Counted from the first letter of the stretch, positions 1-8,971 are shown. The stretch is 64,000 bases of DNA from Methylocystis sp. H62 (GCF_015709515.1 NZ_JADNQZ010000049.1:62001-126000), one strand, 5' to 3'. The notes: generated by a model from the sequence alone, not told the origin. Translations and numbers: made by a program.

Positions 1-2
1 TT

Positions 3-1100
3 CTCGCGATCGACGGTCTTGCCCGCCAGGGTGAGATTCAGACGCCGCGTGGAAGCATCCGTACGCCGGCCTTCATGCCGGTCGGCACCGCGGCGACGGT
101 GAAAGCGATGTTCGTCGAAGACGTGCGCGCCGCGGGCGCCGACATTCTGCTCGGCAATGTCTATCATCTCATGCTGCGGCCGGGCGCAGAGAGGATCGCG
201 CGGCTGGGCGGGCTGCATGAATTCATGCGCTGGCCCTATCCAATCTTGACGGATTCCGGCGGCTTTCAGGTGATGTCGCTTGCGAAGTTGCGCAAGCTCG
301 ATGAAAGCGGCGTGACCTTTCAGTCGCATATCGACGGTTCACGCCATCATCTTTCGCCCGAGCGTTCGATGGAAATTCAGGATCTCCTCGGGTCGGACAT
401 TCAGATGCAGCTTGACGAATGCGTGCGCCTGCCATGTTCCGAAGGCGAGGCCGAACGCGCCATGCGTCTTTCGCTGCGTTGGGCCGAGCGTTCACGCAAG
501 GCGTTTTGCGAACGCCCGGGCAGGGCGGTGTTCGGCATTGTGCAAGGCGGCGAATCGAAGCGGCTTCGAATCGAAAGCGCCCAGGCGCTCGCCGGCATGG
601 ATTTCCATGGGATCGCGGTCGGCGGTCTGGCCGTCGGCGAACCTCAGGTCGTGATGCTCGACATGCTCGAGACGACCGCCCCGCATTTGCCCGAATCAAA
701 ACCTCGTTATCTGATGGGCGTGGGCGCGCCGGATGACATCGTTGAGGCCGTCGCGCGGGGAATCGACATGTTTGATTGTGTGATGCCGACTCGCGCCGGC
801 CGCCACGGCCTTGCCTATACGCGCCACGGACGGGTGACGTTGCGCAATGCGCGCCACGCCGACGATCCGCGGCCGCTCGACGCGCAGTCATCCTGCCCCG
901 CCGCGCGCGACTATTCGCGCGCCTATCTGCATCACCTCGTCAAAGCGGGGGAAATCCTCGGGATGATGCTGCTGACGCAGGCCAATGTCGCCTATTATCA
1001 GGAGCTGATGGCGGGCCTGCGCGCAGCCATCGGCGCCGGGCGCCTCGCCGACTTCATCGCCGAGACGCGCGCCAAATGGATCGAGGGCGAAAGCGCTTAA
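3..1100 (+). CDS. tgt: tRNA-guanine transglycosylase (5' end outside window)
   Basis: This enzyme exchanges G34 of tRNA Asp/Asn/His/Tyr for a queuosine precursor. The reading frame is open to the window edge, so the true start lies upstream; about 365 residues are visible, close to the full family length. The two catalytic aspartates are present: Asp84 in TDSGGFQ and Asp258 in FDCVMPTR (D102 and D280 in the Zymomonas enzyme). The usual C-terminal zinc site, CxCxxC plus a His in TEHN, is degraded. Aligned on PLD...SRAY.HH, the ligands read Ser296, Cys298, Ala301 and Ala327, so only one of four survives. The surrounding fold sequence is well conserved and the frame is intact, so the gene looks functional rather than decayed. 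Family identity is certain; the consequence of the lost zinc site is not. Confidence 0.96.
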   Translation, partial: LAIDGLARQGEIQTPRGSIRTPAFMPVGTAATVKAMFVEDVRAAGADILLGNVYHLMLRPGAERIARLGGLHEFMRWPYPILTDSGGFQVMSLAKLRKLDESGVTFQSHIDGSRHHLSPERSMEIQDLLGSDIQMQLDECVRLPCSEGEAERAMRLSLRWAERSRKAFCERPGRAVFGIVQGGESKRLRIESAQALAGMDFHGIAVGGLAVGEPQVVMLDMLETTAPHLPESKPRYLMGVGAPDDIVEAVARGIDMFDCVMPTRAGRHGLAYTRHGRVTLRNARHADDPRPLDAQSSCPAARDYSRAYLHHLVKAGEILGMMLLTQANVAYYQELMAGLRAAIGAGRLADFIAETRAKWIEGESA

Positions 1101-1306
1101 GTCACATCAGCCGAGTTTACGGCCGAGATAATATGGTTTACGAAAACAATATTCGGCGGGGGCGGAGCATGGGCCGCTACCATGAAGAGCTCACCAGAAG
1201 ATTTTTGATCGGCGTTCGGCAGGAAGCGCCAGCAAATGCTCGTCGGCAGACGCATCTGGGACGCGAGAGCGTTCGCGCGCGCCCGTCAAAATCCAAACTG
1301 GCGTCG

Positions 1307-1603
1307 ATGGAGAATGGGATGTCGCATCCTGGCGAAATTCTTGCCCGTCATCTGCAGGACCTCGGTCTGACGGCGTCGGATCTGGCGCGTGATATCGACG
1401 TGCCGGTCAATCGGGTCACCGCCATTATCAATGGCCAGCGAGGCGTCACCGCCGATACGGCGCTGCGACTTGGACACTGGTTCGGCGTCCAGCCCGAAGA
1501 TTGGCTGGAGCTGCAGACGCAATATGAGCTTTCGCTCGCGCGCCGCGCGGCCGGAGCGAGGATCAAGTCATTGCCAAGCCTCGCCGATCGTCAGCGCGAC
1601 TGA
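1307..1603 (+). CDS. HigA-type XRE antitoxin-like HTH protein (orphan)
   Basis: 98 residues starting MENGMSHPGE. The pattern HPGEIL, an HTH of the form ASDLARDIDVPVNRVTAI, and TALRLGHWFGVQPEDWLELQ are the signature of HigA/VapI antitoxins, which bind DNA and neutralise a HigB-type mRNA interferase. No HigB-like frame lies in the 206 bases upstream on either strand, so the protein appears to be an orphan. Only 3 bases separate its stop from the ATG of the following methyltransferase, so the two are probably co-transcribed and may be translationally coupled. It could act as a regulator of the methyltransferase rather than an antitoxin; that is inference. An in-frame ATG at 1319 is an alternative start. 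Confidence 0.85.
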   Translation: MENGMSHPGEILARHLQDLGLTASDLARDIDVPVNRVTAIINGQRGVTADTALRLGHWFGVQPEDWLELQTQYELSLARRAAGARIKSLPSLADRQRD

Positions 1604-1606
1604 GGC

Positions 1607-2806
1607 ATGGGCGCAGTTCAAAAGCTCGCGGAAGCGGAATTTTTTCAGGACCTGCTTTGGTCCGCAGAATTCGGCGCGGCGACCCGCGCCGTTGTCGCTG
1701 AGGGCGTTCCTTATTACATCAACGCCTTTTGGACCGCCGGACAAAGGCGCGCGCATCCGCTGCATGAGATCAGCTATCGCGCCTGTTTCAAGCCGCAGCT
1801 CCCGGCCTTTTTCATCGATCGGCTGACGCAGCCGGGAGACGTCGTCTGCGATCCGTTCATGGGCCGCGGCACGACCATCCTGCAGGCGGCGCTGATGGGG
1901 CGGAGGCCCATCGGCTCCGACGCCAATCCTTTGTCGCTGCTGCTGACGCGGCCGCGGCTGCGGCCTCCTGCGCTTTGCGATATCGAGGCGCGGCTCGCGG
2001 CCGCGCCCTGGGGGCGCGGCGAAATTGAGCGCGAGGACCTTCTCGCATTTTACCACGCTGAGACGCTGCGGCAGATATGCGCGCTGCGTCGCTATCTGCT
2101 GATCCGCGCAAATGATGGCCGCCTCGACGCCGTGGATGGCTGGATCCGCATGGTGGCGCTCAATCGATTGACTGGCCACTCGCCGGGATTCTTTTCAGTC
2201 TACACGATGCCGCCGAACCAGGCCGTTTCCGTGAAGGCGCAATTGAAAATCAATGCGCGTCGGGAACAAACGCCGCCGCGGCGCGATATCGCCGAGCTGA
2301 TTTTCAAAAAATCGCGCGCGCTTCTGGCGGAGGACGCGCCGGCAGCCTGCGACGCGCAGCTCGTCGTGGCGAACGCCGCCTGTTTGGAGCATATCGCCGA
2401 TGCGACAGTCGATCTCGTCGTCACGTCGCCGCCTTTTCTCGACGTCGTCGACTATCGCGGCGACAATTGGCTGCGAAACTGGTTTGCGGGAATCGACGTC
2501 GAGAGCATCCGCCTCTCGCAGCTTCGCGCGCCGGAAGACTGGCGCGCGATGACTCGCGACGTTTTCCAAGAACTGGCCCGTGTCGTGAAGCCGGGCGGTC
2601 ACGTCGCTTACGAGGTTGGCGAGGTCAGGGGCGGGGCGCTCCCGCTCGAACAGCTGGTCTGGCGCGCGCTCGATGATCTTCCGTTCGAGCGATTGGGCGT
2701 GCTCGTCAATGAGCAAAGCTTCACAAAGACCAGCAATTGCTGGGGCGTCGCCAACAATGTGAAGGGCGTCAACAGCAACCGAATCGTGATCGCGCGGCGT
2801 TTGTGA
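1607..2806 (+). CDS. Orphan amino-type DNA methyltransferase
   Basis: 399 residues with the two signatures of an S-adenosylmethionine-dependent amino-methyltransferase: DPFMGRGTT (motif I, residues 82-90) and TSPPF (motif IV, residues 273-277). TSPPF-type motif IV occurs in N4-cytosine and some N6-adenine DNA methylases. Motif I precedes motif IV with about 180 residues between, unlike the beta order in which DPFxGSGTT comes last; a target-recognition region could sit in the gap. The segment HPLHEISYRACFKP just before motif I resembles motif X. No restriction endonuclease is next to it: upstream is a HigA-like regulator 3 bases away, downstream the convergent recG. The role could be epigenetic marking or a relic of a restriction system. 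The methylated base and target cannot be read from the sequence. Confidence 0.8.
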   Translation: MGAVQKLAEAEFFQDLLWSAEFGAATRAVVAEGVPYYINAFWTAGQRRAHPLHEISYRACFKPQLPAFFIDRLTQPGDVVCDPFMGRGTTILQAALMGRRPIGSDANPLSLLLTRPRLRPPALCDIEARLAAAPWGRGEIEREDLLAFYHAETLRQICALRRYLLIRANDGRLDAVDGWIRMVALNRLTGHSPGFFSVYTMPPNQAVSVKAQLKINARREQTPPRRDIAELIFKKSRALLAEDAPAACDAQLVVANAACLEHIADATVDLVVTSPPFLDVVDYRGDNWLRNWFAGIDVESIRLSQLRAPEDWRAMTRDVFQELARVVKPGGHVAYEVGEVRGGALPLEQLVWRALDDLPFERLGVLVNEQSFTKTSNCWGVANNVKGVNSNRIVIARRL

Positions 2807-2813
2807 TCTCGCA

Positions 2814-4916
2814 TCAGCCGGCGCGCAGAAGGCGCACGGCGTCGTCGCGTTCGAAGAGGTAGAGCAGGGCGCGCAAGGCCTGGCCTCTGTCGCTCGCAAG
2901 CTCGGGATCGCGACGCAGAATCAATTCGGCGTCGTCGCGCGCCACGGCGAGGAGTCGCGCATGGGCGGAAAGATCGGCGAGCCGAAAGCTCGGCAGACCC
3001 GCCTGGCGCACGCCGAGAATTTCGCCTTCGCCGCGCAGTCGGAGATCTTCTTCGGCGATGCGAAATCCGTCCTCGGTCTGGCGGATGATCATCAGCCGCG
3101 CCTTCGACGCTTCGCTCAACGGGCCCTTGTACAGAAGCAGGCATGAGGACTTTCCCGAGCCGCGTCCAACGCGTCCGCGCAGCTGATGCAGCTGCGCAAG
3201 GCCGAAGCGCTCGGCGTGTTCGATGACCATGATCGTCGCTTCGGGAACGTCGACGCCAACTTCGATGACCGTGGTCGCCACCAGAATTTTGACCTCGCCG
3301 CGCTGAAAGGCTTCCATCACCGCATCCTTCTCGCCGCCTTTCATTCGGCCGTGAACGAGGCCGACCGCCGCTCCAAAAAGCTTCGACAGATCGGCGTGCC
3401 GCTCTTGCGCAGCGGAGAGGTCCAGCTCCTCATTCTCCTCAACAAGCGGACAGACCCAATAGGCCCGTGCGCCCTCCGCCAAGGCGCGGCGCAGCCCGGC
3501 AATCACCTCATCAATTCTTTCGGCCGGAAGCGCGCGCGTCGAGATCGGCGTGCGGCCGGGCGGCTTTTCGTCGAGCGCCGAGCAGTCCATGTCGCCGAAG
3601 GCGGTCAGCGCCAGCGTCCGCGGAATGGGCGTCGCGGTCATCACCAGCACGTCGACGGCGTCGCCCTTGGCGCCGAGCGCCAGCCGCTGCTCGACGCCGA
3701 AGCGATGCTGCTCGTCGACGACGGCGAGGCCGAGATCGTGAAAGGCGAGATCGCTTTGCACGAGAGCATGCGTGCCGATGACGACGTCGACGTCTCCCGC
3801 ACCAATGGCGGCGTGGAGGGCTGTGCGCTCGCTTGGCTTGGCGCGGCCTGTCAGCAGCGCGACGCGCAGTCCCGCGGAGGCGAGTGTTGGCGTAAGCCGA
3901 TCATAGTGCTGCCGCGCGAGGATCTCGGTCGGGGCCATCAAGGCGCTTTGCCGGCCGGTCTCGGCGACGCTCGCGATGGCGAGCGCCGCGACGACAGTTT
4001 TGCCGGATCCGACGTCGCCCTGAACGAGTCGAAGCATGCGCTGTTCCGACGCAAGATCGGCGCGGATTTCGTCAAGCGTGCGCTGCTGCGCGCGCGTCAG
4101 GCGAAACGGCAGGGCGGATTCGATCGGTCGGGCGTAGCGGCCGTCGCCCTTGTGCGCGCGACCCGGAGGGCGACGCATCTTGGCGCGGATGAGGCGCAGC
4201 GCGAGCTGGCTCGCGAGCAATTCATCGAGCGCGAGACGCTGACGGGCAGGATGCTGCGCCGAGAGCGCATCAACGCTTGCCGGCCGGTGCGCCGCGCGCA
4301 GCGCGTCTGCAAAGGCGGGAAGTTTGTTGGCGGCGAGAACGCTGGCGTCCTGCCATTCTGGAAGGTTCGGGAGGCGCGTCAGCGCTTCTTCCGTCGCGCG
4401 TAAAACGTAACGCGCCTGCAAGCCCTCGGTGAGGCCATAGACGGCCTCAAATGCGGGGAGCTTCGCCAATCCGGCTTCGTCGAGCACGCGGTCCGGATGC
4501 ACGATTTGGCGGCGACCGTCATAAAGCTCGATGCGTCCCGAAATCCAGCGCGTCGCGCCAAGCGGCAGGCTGCGTTCGATCCAGTCGGGATTGGCGAGAA
4601 AGAACACGAGCTCGACGTCGCCGGTGTCATCCTCGACGAGCACGCGATAGGGCGATTTCGAATATCGGCCCTGAGGGCGACGATGCTCGGTGACGCGCGC
4701 CTTCAACACCACCATCGTCTCGAGCGGCGCGGCGGCGATCGTGGGCCGCACGCTGCGGTCGATAACGGTCGACGGAAGATGAAAAAGCAGATCGACGAGT
4801 CGCGCTTCCGTTCCCGGCTTGGCGAGGAGCCGGTCGAACAGTTTGGCGGTCTTCGGCCCGACGCCGGGCAGTGCGGCGATGCGACCGAAGACGGGATCGA
4901 GCAGAGAGGGACGCAT
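2814..4916 (-). CDS. recG: ATP-dependent DNA helicase RecG
   Basis: A superfamily 2 helicase that remodels stalled replication forks and branches recombination intermediates. The protein shows an N-terminal HhH-like start (IAALPGVGPKTAKLFDRLL), an OB wedge domain, Walker A GDVGSGKT near residue 300, DEQHRFGVEQR near residue 400, and RGRVGRG and TEDGFRIAEEDLRLRGEGE in the C-terminal helicase lobe. The start at 4916 gives 700 residues, the normal RecG length; the frame stays open to 5033 but the extra residues resemble nothing in the family and would run into the upstream dipeptidase gene. Its stop lies 7 bases from the convergent methyltransferase stop. The upstream dipeptidase gene ends 34 bases before the start, so the two may be transcribed together. 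Confidence 0.97.
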   Translation of the reverse strand: MRPSLLDPVFGRIAALPGVGPKTAKLFDRLLAKPGTEARLVDLLFHLPSTVIDRSVRPTIAAAPLETMVVLKARVTEHRRPQGRYSKSPYRVLVEDDTGDVELVFFLANPDWIERSLPLGATRWISGRIELYDGRRQIVHPDRVLDEAGLAKLPAFEAVYGLTEGLQARYVLRATEEALTRLPNLPEWQDASVLAANKLPAFADALRAAHRPASVDALSAQHPARQRLALDELLASQLALRLIRAKMRRPPGRAHKGDGRYARPIESALPFRLTRAQQRTLDEIRADLASEQRMLRLVQGDVGSGKTVVAALAIASVAETGRQSALMAPTEILARQHYDRLTPTLASAGLRVALLTGRAKPSERTALHAAIGAGDVDVVIGTHALVQSDLAFHDLGLAVVDEQHRFGVEQRLALGAKGDAVDVLVMTATPIPRTLALTAFGDMDCSALDEKPPGRTPISTRALPAERIDEVIAGLRRALAEGARAYWVCPLVEENEELDLSAAQERHADLSKLFGAAVGLVHGRMKGGEKDAVMEAFQRGEVKILVATTVIEVGVDVPEATIMVIEHAERFGLAQLHQLRGRVGRGSGKSSCLLLYKGPLSEASKARLMIIRQTEDGFRIAEEDLRLRGEGEILGVRQAGLPSFRLADLSAHARLLAVARDDAELILRRDPELASDRGQALRALLYLFERDDAVRLLRAG

Positions 4917-4950
4917 GAAGGTTCGGTTCAGCTCGCCGACGCGGAACGGG

Positions 4951-5595
4951 TCATTTGATCTCGACATCATAGCTCGGCGCGCCGTCCGCGCCCTTGTAAG
5001 TGAAATGCCACCATTCGCGCGGAAAATTTTCAAAGCCGTGGCGGCGCATCAAGCTCACGAGCGCGTCGCGATGCGCCCGCGCCGTCTTCGAGGTTTTAGC
5101 TTTCGTCCATGAGCGCGTATCGAAAAAATCGAATGGCGTGCCGAAATTCCAGCCTTTGACGCCGATATCGACGGCCAATCCCGTCGAATGGGTGGAATGT
5201 TCGGCGATATAGCCCTCGGGAAACAGCGCGCTCTTCGCGAGGCGTGGATAATGTTCGGTCTTCGTCCGCTGGTCGGCGTTGCGCGACCAGTCGACGAAGG
5301 CCGAAACGGCGCGCAGCGGCCGGTAGCAATCGTAGACGACGAGCGAAATTTTGCGGGCGCGCGCATCCTTCTGCGCGGCGGCCAGCGCTTTGGCGGCCTC
5401 AGTGCGCAGCCAGCATTGCGGCGCGTCATAGCCGGGCACCGGCGCGCCAGTAAAATTATCGGCGCCGGCATAGCGCATCTCCTGAACGATAGTCGGCGCA
5501 ACGTCAGCAAGGCGCGTGAAGCCTGGCGGCGGCTCGCCGGCGTGCGCATGTGGCGCGGAAAGCGCCCCGATAAAAAGAAACATCACTCTGCGCAT
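4951..5595 (-). CDS. D-Ala-D-Ala dipeptidase, VanX/DdpX family (exported)
   Basis: 214 residues with a signal peptide (MRRVMFLFIGALSAPHAHA), predicting a periplasmic enzyme. Family zinc motifs are intact: SxHxxGxAxD with His136 and Asp143, and EWWH with Glu194 and His197; YDCYRP carries the conserved arginine (Arg92). VanX-type enzymes cleave D-alanyl-D-alanine; in Gram-negatives such as E. coli the homologue DdpX salvages D-Ala from cell-wall turnover. The export signal fits scavenging rather than vancomycin resistance, and there is no VanH or ligase nearby. Start chosen at 5595 because it yields the complete signal peptide. Confidence 0.88.
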   Translation of the reverse strand: MRRVMFLFIGALSAPHAHAGEPPPGFTRLADVAPTIVQEMRYAGADNFTGAPVPGYDAPQCWLRTEAAKALAAAQKDARARKISLVVYDCYRPLRAVSAFVDWSRNADQRTKTEHYPRLAKSALFPEGYIAEHSTHSTGLAVDIGVKGWNFGTPFDFFDTRSWTKAKTSKTARAHRDALVSLMRRHGFENFPREWWHFTYKGADGAPSYDVEIK

Positions 5596-5676
5596 GGCGG
5601 CTCCACGTGCGTTGGCGCAATTCGCTGCTCCCGAAGCCTGACTATAGGTCTTTCCAACGCAATCGGGAGGCCTTTG

Positions 5677-5970
5677 ATGTCCGAGAAACTCGCGCCTTTC
5701 GCCGGCCTCACGCTCGCCGCTCTCGCCGCCGCGATCGCATGGGGCGCGACGGCGCTCGCTGGCGATCGTTGCAAGGCGATGGGCGCCATGGGCGCTTCGA
5801 TCGCCATCCACGATCAGCGCAAAAATGTCATCGGCGCCATCGAAGACGGGAAGTCTATTATCGTGCAGCGCTATGGCGAGGACGATCACGGCAGGCCTTG
5901 GGCCTATGTGGCGAGCCCCGGCGGCAAACGGCTCGGCTGGCTCTATCGCGAATTCATCAGCTGCTCTTGA
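5677..5970 (+). CDS. Small exported SH3-like domain protein
   Basis: 97 residues: an N-terminal hydrophobic signal or anchor (residues 5-27, APFAGLTLAALAAAIAWGAT), followed by about 70 residues ending in GKRLGWLYREFISCS. The body, with DGKSIIVQRYGEDDHGRPWAYV, resembles bacterial SH3-type modules that bind cell-wall or protein ligands, but the match is weak. A ribosome site GGGAGG sits 6 bases before the ATG. It is divergent from the dipeptidase gene, so both probably use promoters in the 80 bases between them. No catalytic residues are evident; function unknown. Confidence 0.6.
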   Translation: MSEKLAPFAGLTLAALAAAIAWGATALAGDRCKAMGAMGASIAIHDQRKNVIGAIEDGKSIIVQRYGEDDHGRPWAYVASPGGKRLGWLYREFISCS

Positions 5971-6030
5971 TCGGGGCGTCATGAGGACTGACTATGTTTC
6001 GGAAGTTCGACGGCGCAGTTGGAGAGACGC

Positions 6031-6738
6031 ATGACAATTCGGATTGGCCGTCGGCAGTTTCTCGCCGCCTCCGCCGCCGCTGGCGCGGCGCTCAACGCCG
6101 CCGCGGCGAGCGCCGAGAACGACGCCGCTGTTTTGCGCAAGGGCGGGGTTAACACGCCGCTGCCGTTGCCATTTGATCCCGCGAAGATCAAAGGGCTTTC
6201 GGAAAAGCTCCTCATCTCACATTACGAGAACAACTATATCGGCGCGATCAAGCGCCTCAATGCGATCGGCCAGGAACTTGCGGCGCTCGATTTCGACAAG
6301 GCTCCGGGGTTTCAGATCAACGGCTTAAAGCGCGAAGAGCTTATCGCCACCAATTCCATGATCCTGCATGAAGTTTATTTCGCCGGGCTTGGCGACGGAA
6401 GCAAGCCGGGCGCCGATTTTGCGCAGGCGATCGATCGCGATTTCGGAGGATTCGCGCGTTGGCGGTCCGAATTCCTGGGCATGGGCAAGGCGCTCGGCGG
6501 CGGCTCCGGCTGGGTCATTCTTGCCTATGACAAGCATGGCAAGCGGCTCGTCAACTCTTGGGCGAATGACCACACGCAGAGCATGGCTGGCGGCGATCCC
6601 CTGCTGGTCCTCGATATGTTCGAGCACGCCTATCAGATGGATTTCGGCGCCAAGGCCGCCGACTACGTAAAAGTTGTGATGGAGGCGTTCAACTGGTCGA
6701 ACGCCGATCGCCTCTACGCCAAATATAGTAAGACGTAG
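6031..6738 (+). CDS. Tat-exported iron/manganese superoxide dismutase
   Basis: 235 residues. The start at 6031 follows a GGAGAG ribosome site and gives an N-terminus MTIRIGRRQFLAASAAAGAA, a twin-arginine signal, so the enzyme is expected to fold with its metal in the cytoplasm and act in the periplasm. The Fe/Mn SOD fold is clear, with metal ligands His64 (SHYENNY), His113 (ILHEVYF), Asp195 and His199 (DMFEHAYQMDFG). The usual NHxxxW-type second-sphere pattern is altered to NSMILHEVYFAG, so metal preference cannot be assigned. It would convert superoxide made outside the inner membrane to peroxide. Its convergent neighbour is pyrE. Confidence 0.92.
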   Translation: MTIRIGRRQFLAASAAAGAALNAAAASAENDAAVLRKGGVNTPLPLPFDPAKIKGLSEKLLISHYENNYIGAIKRLNAIGQELAALDFDKAPGFQINGLKREELIATNSMILHEVYFAGLGDGSKPGADFAQAIDRDFGGFARWRSEFLGMGKALGGGSGWVILAYDKHGKRLVNSWANDHTQSMAGGDPLLVLDMFEHAYQMDFGAKAADYVKVVMEAFNWSNADRLYAKYSKT

Positions 6739-6750
6739 CGACCGCGAAGA

Positions 6751-7434
6751 TCATCCCTTCGCCTTGGCGAGGCCGCCATGCGCCGCCGACCAGGCGACGG
6801 GATCGGCGATGAAGGCTTCAACTTCGTTGAGCGCGTCATCGGGGAAATATTTGTGCTCGCGGGCCACGGCGAGCACGTCTCGCCAGGTCGCGAGCGCATG
6901 CAGGCTGATGCCGAGCGCGGCCAGCTCCTCGCGCGCGCCAGCGAAGATATCATAGAAGAAGAACACGAAGACATGGTCGCAGCGCTGCCCCGAGTCGCGC
7001 AGCGCCTGCACGAAGTCCTTCTTCGAGCCGCCGTCGGTCGCCAAATCCTCGACCAGCAGGGCGCGGCCGCCCTCCATCACATCGCCTTCGATGCGGGCGT
7101 TGCGGCCGAAGCCCTTGGGCTTCTTGCGCACATATTGCATCGGCAGCATGAGGCTGTCGGCGATCCAGGCCGCGAAGGGAATGCCGGCGGTCTCGCCGCC
7201 CGCCACGACGTCGAGCGACTCATAGCCGATGTCGCGCTCGATCGTCCGCGTCGCGAATTCGACGAGGCGACGCCGCAGCCGCGGAAAGGCGATGATCTTG
7301 CGCATGTCGATATAGACCGGCGACGCCCAGCCGGCGGTGGTTATGAAAGGCTTATCGACATTCACGAGCACCGCTTGCACTTCGATCAGCGCCTTGGCGG
7401 TCTCTCGCGCGGCGGTTTGGCGGTCGTTCGACAT
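6751..7434 (-). CDS. pyrE: Orotate phosphoribosyltransferase
   Basis: 227 residues. It joins orotate to PRPP to make OMP in pyrimidine biosynthesis. The PRPP-binding loop [14 protein letters not shown] and the substrate loop region [16 protein letters not shown] are typical of the alphaproteobacterial PyrE group. The gene stands alone, followed upstream on the same strand by a glutathione transferase gene whose stop is 44 bases away. Its 3' end faces the superoxide dismutase gene. Confidence 0.95.
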   Translation of the reverse strand: MSNDRQTAARETAKALIEVQAVLVNVDKPFITTAGWASPVYIDMRKIIAFPRLRRRLVEFATRTIERDIGYESLDVVAGGETAGIPFAAWIADSLMLPMQYVRKKPKGFGRNARIEGDVMEGGRALLVEDLATDGGSKKDFVQALRDSGQRCDHVFVFFFYDIFAGAREELAALGISLHALATWRDVLAVAREHKYFPDDALNEVEAFIADPVAWSAAHGGLAKAKG

Positions 7435-7478
7435 GGATGCGGCGTGCCCTTCTTAGAAAAACGCCGCGCAGCCATAGC

Positions 7479-8183
7479 CTATTTCGCGCCGCCGCGCTCG
7501 CTGGTCTGACCGAAAAGTATTTCGCGCTCCAGCGCCGTAAAATCGAGACGCGACCGCTCATAGGGCGCGCCGGCCGCATAGGCGCGGATCACCGCCGGCC
7601 GGGAATGGATCGCCTCGAACCAGCGCTTGAGATGCGGGAAGTCGTGCAGATCCTGGCCCTGATCCTCATGCGGAACGATCCAGGGATAGCAGGCGATGTC
7701 GGCGATCGAATATTCGCCAGCGAGAAAAGGCGTCTTGGCGAGCTGACTGTCCATCACGCCGTAGAGCCGGCCTGTCTCAATACGGTAGCGCTCGATCGCG
7801 TAGGGAATTTTTGCGGGGGCGTATTTGGCGAAGTGGTGGTTTTGACCGGCCATCGGGCCAAGCCCGCCGACCTGCCAGAACAGCCACTGCAGCGTTCGCG
7901 CACGCGCATGGAGGTCTGTGGGAAGGAGCCGCCCGGTCTTCTCCGCGAGATAGACGAGAATCGCGCCCGATTCGAAGAGCGCGACCGGAGCGCCGCCATC
8001 CGCCGTCTCGCGGTCGATGATCGCCGGCATGCGATTGTTCGGAGAAATCGCGAGAAACTCGGGCTTGAATTGGTCCCCTTTGGTGATGTCGACAGGCTTG
8101 ATCCGATAAGCGAGTCCCGCTTCCTCGAGAAAAATCGTGACTTTGTGGCCGTTGGGGGTCGGCCAGTAATGAAGATCGATCAT
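7479..8183 (-). CDS. Glutathione S-transferase, YfcG/YghU (nu) type
   Basis: 234 residues. The N-terminal thioredoxin-like domain starts YWPTPNGHKVTIFLEE, with the TPNG motif that in E. coli YfcG/YghU provides the glutathione-contacting residues instead of Cys, Ser or Tyr. The cis-proline MPAII and glutathione-binding ALFESGAIL follow, and the helical C-terminal domain carries FLAGEYSIADIACYPWI. Enzymes of this group act as disulfide-bond reductases and on organic peroxides. The start at 8183 (MIDLHYW) is favoured over the 19-residue longer frame because it matches the family N-terminus. Confidence 0.92.
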   Translation of the reverse strand: MIDLHYWPTPNGHKVTIFLEEAGLAYRIKPVDITKGDQFKPEFLAISPNNRMPAIIDRETADGGAPVALFESGAILVYLAEKTGRLLPTDLHARARTLQWLFWQVGGLGPMAGQNHHFAKYAPAKIPYAIERYRIETGRLYGVMDSQLAKTPFLAGEYSIADIACYPWIVPHEDQGQDLHDFPHLKRWFEAIHSRPAVIRAYAAGAPYERSRLDFTALEREILFGQTSERGGAK

Positions 8184-8283
8184 GGACGCAGTCCGACGGG
8201 AGACCAGACTCTGTTGTAAGCCCTCGCGTCGCAAGATCAATCGCTCAGGTCATGCTAGGCTGGGGGCCCGGGAGTGGATCGCC

Positions 8284-8766
8284 ATGCTGATCAGATATTC
8301 GAAGATTTTGCTGACCGCTGCGCTCGGCGCGCTCATTCTGCTCGTCGCCATCAACAATGTCACGGACTACGACACGAATTACCAGTTCGTCAGCCATGTG
8401 ATGTCGATGGATCAGGTGCCGGCCGGCAGCCCGCTCGAGTGGCGCGCGGTCACGAGTGTGACGCTGCACCGGATGTTCTATGCATTTATTATCGCGATCG
8501 AATTCTCCGCCGCTGCGCTTGTTCTCGCCGGCGTGTGGCGGCTGTTGCTGAGGCGCAAGGCGGAGGCGGCGCGATTCAACGCCGCAAAGAATGTCGCGAT
8601 TGCGGGTCTTGCGCTCGCCGTTGGCCTCTACCTGTTCGGCTTCATGGCCGTCGGCGGGGAATGGTTCCAGATGTGGCGGTCCATGCCAGACGCCGAGCAA
8701 GCCGCGTTCCGGTTCATCGGCTGCGCGGCGCTGGTGATGCTGTTTCTCGGTCAGCGCGACGACTAA
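8284..8766 (+). CDS. DUF2165-family small integral membrane protein
   Basis: 160 residues with four hydrophobic segments (about residues 7-24, 64-85, 101-123 and 140-155). The motifs NVTDYDTNYQFVSHVMSMD, SPLEWRAV and GGEWFQMWRS in the loops match the uncharacterised DUF2165 family of inner-membrane proteins. No enzymatic residues are evident. It is transcribed divergently from the glutathione transferase gene, with about 100 bases between them holding both promoters. Confidence 0.75.
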   Translation: MLIRYSKILLTAALGALILLVAINNVTDYDTNYQFVSHVMSMDQVPAGSPLEWRAVTSVTLHRMFYAFIIAIEFSAAALVLAGVWRLLLRRKAEAARFNAAKNVAIAGLALAVGLYLFGFMAVGGEWFQMWRSMPDAEQAAFRFIGCAALVMLFLGQRDD

Positions 8767-8770
8767 CGCG

Positions 8771-8971
8771 TCACAGCCGCTTCAGCATATTGTATCCGAG
8801 CAGACCGCCAAGTCCCGCCCCGACGACTGCGATGAGCGGGCCGCCGATCGCGACGCCGGTCAGACCGCCGAGAACGGCGCCTACGCCGCCAAAAAGATAT
8901 TTGTTCTTTTTAACGGTGGGGTTTTCGTCGGTCAGTTCGTTCTCAACGATGGGATTTTTGTCATCCGCCAT
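8771..8971 (-). CDS. Small glycine-zipper membrane protein
   Basis: 66 residues: an acidic hydrophilic N-terminal third, then a glycine-rich hydrophobic stretch (GGVGAVLGGLTGVAIGGPLIAVVGAGLGGLLGY) with the GxxxG spacing of glycine-zipper membrane helices, probably two helices in a hairpin. There is no cleavable signal. The stop is 4 bases from the convergent DUF2165 gene stop. Function unknown; such proteins are often envelope-stress or pore-like components, but nothing here proves that. Confidence 0.65.
   Translation of the reverse strand: MADDKNPIVENELTDENPTVKKNKYLFGGVGAVLGGLTGVAIGGPLIAVVGAGLGGLLGYNMLKRL

Noticed and set aside
223-891. Long minus-strand frame opposite tgt
   Set aside because: Arg/Ala-rich GC-driven shadow of the conserved tgt frame, without family resemblance.
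3186-4403. 405-codon plus-strand frame opposite recG
   Set aside because: Antisense shadow; recG on the other strand has every expected motif at full length.
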